This document shows positions 60,818 to 64,000 of a DNA stretch of 64,000 bases, one piece after another. Where the stretch lies: the NCBI GenBank assembly GCA_029210045.1, contig JARGNX010000013.1, forward strand, positions 1-64,000, written 5' to 3'. The translations under genes were made by a program, and so were the position numbers. The notes under the pieces were generated by a model, which saw only the letters and a program-made list of their open reading frames with translations, was not told the origin of the DNA and ran no database searches. Numbering within the stretch: the stretch's first letter is position 1; each line of letters opens with the position of its first letter. The stretch comes from Coxiellaceae bacterium (GTDB lineage: Bacteria > Pseudomonadota > Gammaproteobacteria > Coxiellales > Coxiellaceae).

Positions 60818-62190
60818 TAAAAGAACCTCGCGCCGACCTGAAACAATTTCTCAATATCATTAACATGCTTTTTATTAGCAACAAATATCACTATTCGATC
60901 TTCTGGCTGTATAACTAATTCGGGTTCAACTTTTACCGATTTCTTATTGCGCACCACGGCGCCTATGGTCGCACTTTTAGGTAACTTTAGTTTTTCCAAT
61001 GGCACGCCAATAACGCGTGATGTATCTTCATCGCCATGCGCCACGACCTCAATCGCTTCAGCAGCACCACGCCGTAATGAATGCACACTAACCACATCGC
61101 CTTGACGCACATGCGCTAAAATAGACCCGATAGTAACGTATTGTGGTGAGATCGCGATATTAATCGGACCCCCTTCAATTAAATCCACATAAGCCGTACG
61201 CGTAATCAGTGCCATCACTTGCTTAACACCCATGCGTTTGGCTTGCATACAAGCAATAATATTCGCCTCATCATCGTTCGTTACCGCACAAAATACGTCA
61301 ACATGCTCAATGTCTTCATTCATCAATAATTCTTGATCTGCCGCTTCACCATGCAACACCATCACGCTGTCCAGAATGGTAGCTAAGCGCTCACAACGCC
61401 TGCGATTATGATCAACAACCTTTACTTGATAATCTTTTTGCAATGCCAGCGCCAAACAACGGCCAATGTTTCCGCCACCCGCGATCATTACACGCTTATA
61501 AGGATCTTGTGCGCGCCGCATCGATGACATCACCTTACCAATGTCTTTACGTGGAGCTACAAAAAATACTTCATCACCTACCTCAATCGTGGTTTTTGGT
61601 GATAGCTCAACCAAGTGGTCATTTCTAAAAATGGCAACGACCTTTGCATGGATATCATCTAAATTCTCATCTAATTCCTGCAGCGACTTCCCAATCAATG
61701 GGCCACCATAATATGGCTTTACCGCTACCATCTTCACCACACCATCAGCAAATTCAATCACCTGCAAAGCGCCTGGGTGATCAATAATCTGCTGCACATT
61801 ACGCGTGACCAACTGTTCAGGACTAATAAACACATCGATTGGCAAATTATCCGAACCAAATAATTCTTTACGAATAAAGTAGTGAGGCGAGCGTATACGT
61901 GCAATTTTTGTAGGCGTATGGAATAACGAATAAGCAACCTGACAAGCCACCATATTTGATTCATCATCATCCGTGACCGCTATAATCATATCGGCATCAT
62001 CTGCACCAGCGCGACGTAATACATCAGGATAAGAGCATGGACCTAATACTGAACGGATATCTAAGGTTTCCTGCAATGCGCTCAGCTGATCCTCATTACT
62101 ATCAACCACAGTCACTTCGTGACCATCACGCACCAGCGTTTCTGCCAAAGAGCCACCCACTTGCCCACCACCGAGAATAATAATCTTCAT
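60817..62190 (-). CDS. trkA: Trk potassium uptake regulatory protein TrkA
   Basis: 457 residues, two RCK units in tandem. Each has a Rossmann-type NAD-binding start (IIILGGGQVGGSLAETL and VMIAGGGNIGRCLALAL) and a following TrkA-C domain. TrkA binds NAD(H)/ATP and gates TrkH. The length matches the E. coli-type double protein. It ends in overlap with trkH and lies two bases after the MacB-type permease gene upstream, so all these leftward genes might be one transcript. Confidence 0.94.
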   Translation of the reverse strand: MKIIILGGGQVGGSLAETLVRDGHEVTVVDSNEDQLSALQETLDIRSVLGPCSYPDVLRRAGADDADMIIAVTDDDESNMVACQVAYSLFHTPTKIARIRSPHYFIRKELFGSDNLPIDVFISPEQLVTRNVQQIIDHPGALQVIEFADGVVKMVAVKPYYGGPLIGKSLQELDENLDDIHAKVVAIFRNDHLVELSPKTTIEVGDEVFFVAPRKDIGKVMSSMRRAQDPYKRVMIAGGGNIGRCLALALQKDYQVKVVDHNRRRCERLATILDSVMVLHGEAADQELLMNEDIEHVDVFCAVTNDDEANIIACMQAKRMGVKQVMALITRTAYVDLIEGGPINIAISPQYVTIGSILAHVRQGDVVSVHSLRRGAAEAIEVVAHGDEDTSRVIGVPLEKLKLPKSATIGAVVRNKKSVKVEPELVIQPEDRIVIFVANKKHVNDIEKLFQVGARFF

Positions 62191-62192
62191 GT

Positions 62193-63395
62193 CTATTCAC
62201 CACCCTGTAGTGTTTCAATCGGATCCAGCTGCGAAGCCCGGTAAGCTGGATAAAAGCCTGATAAAATACCCACCAACACCGACACTGCAAAGCCTAACGC
62301 CGGCGGTAAAACAAAAAATACAAATCCCCAATCAGCTACCTCTGCTAAGATGACCGATACCAATATACCCAGAGTAACACCTAAGAAGCCACCGAATAAA
62401 GTTAAGGTAACCGATTCAATCAAAAACATCCATCGAATATCAGTTCGACGCGCACCAATCGCCATACGGATGCCAATTTCGCGGCGGCGCTCGATCACCG
62501 ATACCAACATAATATTCATCACGCCAATACCACCAACCAATAACGAAATACCACCAATCATGCCTAATAACCACGTAAACGTCTTACGCTGCTTACTCAT
62601 GATATCGATGATTTGTTTTGGGCTACGGAACATAAAGCGTTTTTTTGGTAATAAAATTTTCAATTTGCCCGTAATTGCCGTTTGTATTTGCTTTAAATTA
62701 CTGCCTTTATCTACCCGAAATAATATGTCGCTAATTTGCGCATAAGGACTCAATCGATAGCTTTGCGTCAGAGGCACCAGCACACTGTTATTTAAGTTAG
62801 CAAACAAAAATAAATTGGTTTGCCAAGGCTTCGTTACACCAACAATGGTATACAATCGCTTGCCCAATTGGATTTGTTTACCAATCGGATTCATCACACC
62901 ACGCAACTTTAATTGACTGGCCAACTTTGAACCAATATCACAAAAGTTACTGTTGGCATCCAAATAGCTCACAAAGCGACCTTTAGCTATTTGTAATTTA
63001 ACAATGTGATATAACGAATCAGTAGCCCCAAAAACCTGACCCTGTAATCGTTTGCCATCGTAATAAATCGATGAAAAAATATTAATGTAAGGTGCAACCA
63101 ATTCAATTTTTGACGAAGCGCCTTTAATCACCGGTACATTAGATAACTCAAAATATTTTTTTTGTGAACGATCCTGTGAAGCATTAGTATTATTATCTTG
63201 AATACTTAGCGCTAATAAATTAGTACCTAGCGTTTTAAATTGTTGCAAGGCATGCTCAGTTGCCATTTGCCCTGACGAAAGCAACGCCACCACTGAACCC
63301 GTACCCACCAAAATACCTAAGATCGCTAAAAACGAACGTAACTTAGATGTTTTTAAGTTCATCAGTGATTCTGTGATATAGGCTAAAAATCCCAT
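62193..63395 (-). CDS. ABC transporter permease, MacB/FtsX type
   Basis: 400 residues with the MacB topology: an N-terminal membrane helix (FLAILGILVGTGSVVALLSS), a large periplasmic MacB_PCD domain (about 45-270), and three C-terminal helices of the FtsX domain including GGIGVMNIMLVSVIERRREI, then GIRMAIGARR. MacB-type proteins couple cytoplasmic ATP hydrolysis to periplasmic movements that drive export of lipoproteins, peptides or macrolides. It pairs with the ATPase directly upstream. No MacA-like adaptor is in the window. Confidence 0.86.
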   Translation of the reverse strand: MGFLAYITESLMNLKTSKLRSFLAILGILVGTGSVVALLSSGQMATEHALQQFKTLGTNLLALSIQDNNTNASQDRSQKKYFELSNVPVIKGASSKIELVAPYINIFSSIYYDGKRLQGQVFGATDSLYHIVKLQIAKGRFVSYLDANSNFCDIGSKLASQLKLRGVMNPIGKQIQLGKRLYTIVGVTKPWQTNLFLFANLNNSVLVPLTQSYRLSPYAQISDILFRVDKGSNLKQIQTAITGKLKILLPKKRFMFRSPKQIIDIMSKQRKTFTWLLGMIGGISLLVGGIGVMNIMLVSVIERRREIGIRMAIGARRTDIRWMFLIESVTLTLFGGFLGVTLGILVSVILAEVADWGFVFFVLPPALGFAVSVLVGILSGFYPAYRASQLDPIETLQGGE

Positions 63396-64000
63396 TTAAG
63401 GCTCTTCCATAATAAGCGGTTTATCCATAATCTTACCATCGCGTATTTGTATATTTCGTGGGAACTGATGCGCAATATCAGTATCATGCGTAATCATTAC
63501 CACGGTACGATTTTCATTTTTATTGAGATCAAATAAAAGCTGCATCACCTCCTGACTGGTTTTTGTATCCAATGCACCCGTTGGCTCATCCGCCAATATC
63601 AAACTCGGCTCACCTACCAGCGCACGCGCAATGGCAACCCGTTGTTGTTGACCACCTGACAATTCCGTTGGCTTATGATGATGAAATTTATCCATCCCCA
63701 CTCGCGCTAAACAAGTCATCGCACGTTCTTCACGTTCTTTTTTTGCAATGCCTCGATACGACAGCGGCAAAGCCACATTATGTAACGCATCGTATTTCGG
63801 TAATAAGAAAAATGACTGGAACACAAATCCAATTTCTTTATTGCGTAATTCAGCTAGTCGATCCGATGACAACGAACTAACATCTTTACCATGCAGTATG
63901 TAACGTCCCTCCGTTGGCTTATCTAACAGACCAATAATATGCATCGTCGTTGACTTACCCGAACCCGACGGCCCAACAATCGCTACCGCTTCACCTTGAT
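63396..64000 (-). CDS. ABC transporter ATPase, MacB/LolD type (5' end beyond the window)
   Basis: Only the C-terminal part is present. Reading upstream of the internal Met at 63944, the frame stays open to the window edge and shows Walker A VGPSGSGKSTTM, so the true start lies beyond 64000. Other motifs are IGFVFQSFFLLPKYD (Q-loop), LSGGQQQRVAIARAL, LILADEPTGALDT and VMITHDTDIA. This is the ATPase of the MacB-like permease that follows immediately. Truncation is due to the window, not to mutation. Confidence 0.88.
   Translation of the reverse strand, partial: QGEAVAIVGPSGSGKSTTMHIIGLLDKPTEGRYILHGKDVSSLSSDRLAELRNKEIGFVFQSFFLLPKYDALHNVALPLSYRGIAKKEREERAMTCLARVGMDKFHHHKPTELSGGQQQRVAIARALVGEPSLILADEPTGALDTKTSQEVMQLLFDLNKNENRTVVMITHDTDIAHQFPRNIQIRDGKIMDKPLIMEEP

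Noticed and set aside
63396-64000. Truncated ABC ATPase lacking Walker A
   Set aside because: The open frame continues to the window edge and includes Walker A, so the apparent truncation at the internal Met is an artefact of the window end.

Overview
The window looks like chromosomal DNA from a gammaproteobacterium of the Legionellales (Legionella/Coxiella/Aquicella/Berkiella side), probably host-associated. The grounds are a Legionella-type major outer membrane protein, a tkt-gap-pgk-pyk glycolytic cluster, a fused aspartate kinase/diaminopimelate decarboxylase, many orphan proteins of eukaryotic-like type, and small dispersed palindromic repeats between genes. The genus cannot be fixed from the sequence alone. 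I saw no rRNA, tRNA, CRISPR array, integrase or complete insertion sequence.

Layout. 1-1.4 kb: two small membrane/unknown genes bracketed by inverted repeats, then a HigB/HigA-type toxin-antitoxin pair whose toxin carries an in-frame stop. 1.4-6.2 kb: birA, a nitrate/taurine-type ABC transporter (ATPase plus fused double permease) and a PAP2 phosphatase. 6.3-8.0 kb: engB, a short gspC and a Sel1 lipoprotein. 8.2-18.1 kb: a ten-gene type II secretion operon, gspD-E-F-G-H-I-J-K-L-M, transcribed leftward. 18.3-25.3 kb: a TcdA/TcdB-like glycosyltransferase, fba, a LuxR-type regulator with an ABM-like partner, an aldo/keto reductase, a kinase-like protein and the outer membrane porin. 25.4-30.7 kb: an Xre-RES toxin-antitoxin module with a striking palindromic operator, a GH18 lipoprotein, small envelope proteins, a Bcr/CflA-type MFS pump and the decayed 3' end of a DUF4143 ATPase gene.

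30.7-37.9 kb: an MFS transporter and pyk-pgk-gap-tkt (transcribed tkt first). 37.9-44.7 kb: accessory genes, namely two small membrane proteins, an ArnT-like glycosyltransferase, a tail-anchored unknown, an ElyC/YdcF-type protein, a Schlafen/AlbA_2 regulator preceded by an array of 9-bp iterons, and a PTPMT1-like phosphatase. 44.8-56.6 kb: glmS, an unknown, an SMP-30 hydrolase, an AbiE toxin-antitoxin pair, ttcA, polA and lysC-lysA. 56.6-59.1 kb: a proline-rich, basic, internally repeated unknown and an ankyrin protein ending in a perfect CaaX box. 59.4-64 kb: trkH-trkA and a MacB-type ABC transporter cut by the window edge.

How it fits together. The housekeeping blocks (glycolysis, lysine synthesis, potassium uptake, replication, cell-wall precursor) are interleaved with single orphan genes whose products resemble host-directed proteins: glycosyltransferase, kinase-like fold, PTP phosphatase, ankyrin-CaaX protein, proline-rich protein. 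The type II system and a GH18 hydrolase provide an envelope and secretion layer. The two observations I would follow first are the C-terminal CaaX box on the ankyrin protein and the iteron array in front of the Schlafen-like regulator. Host targeting is inferred from sequence features and has not been shown here.
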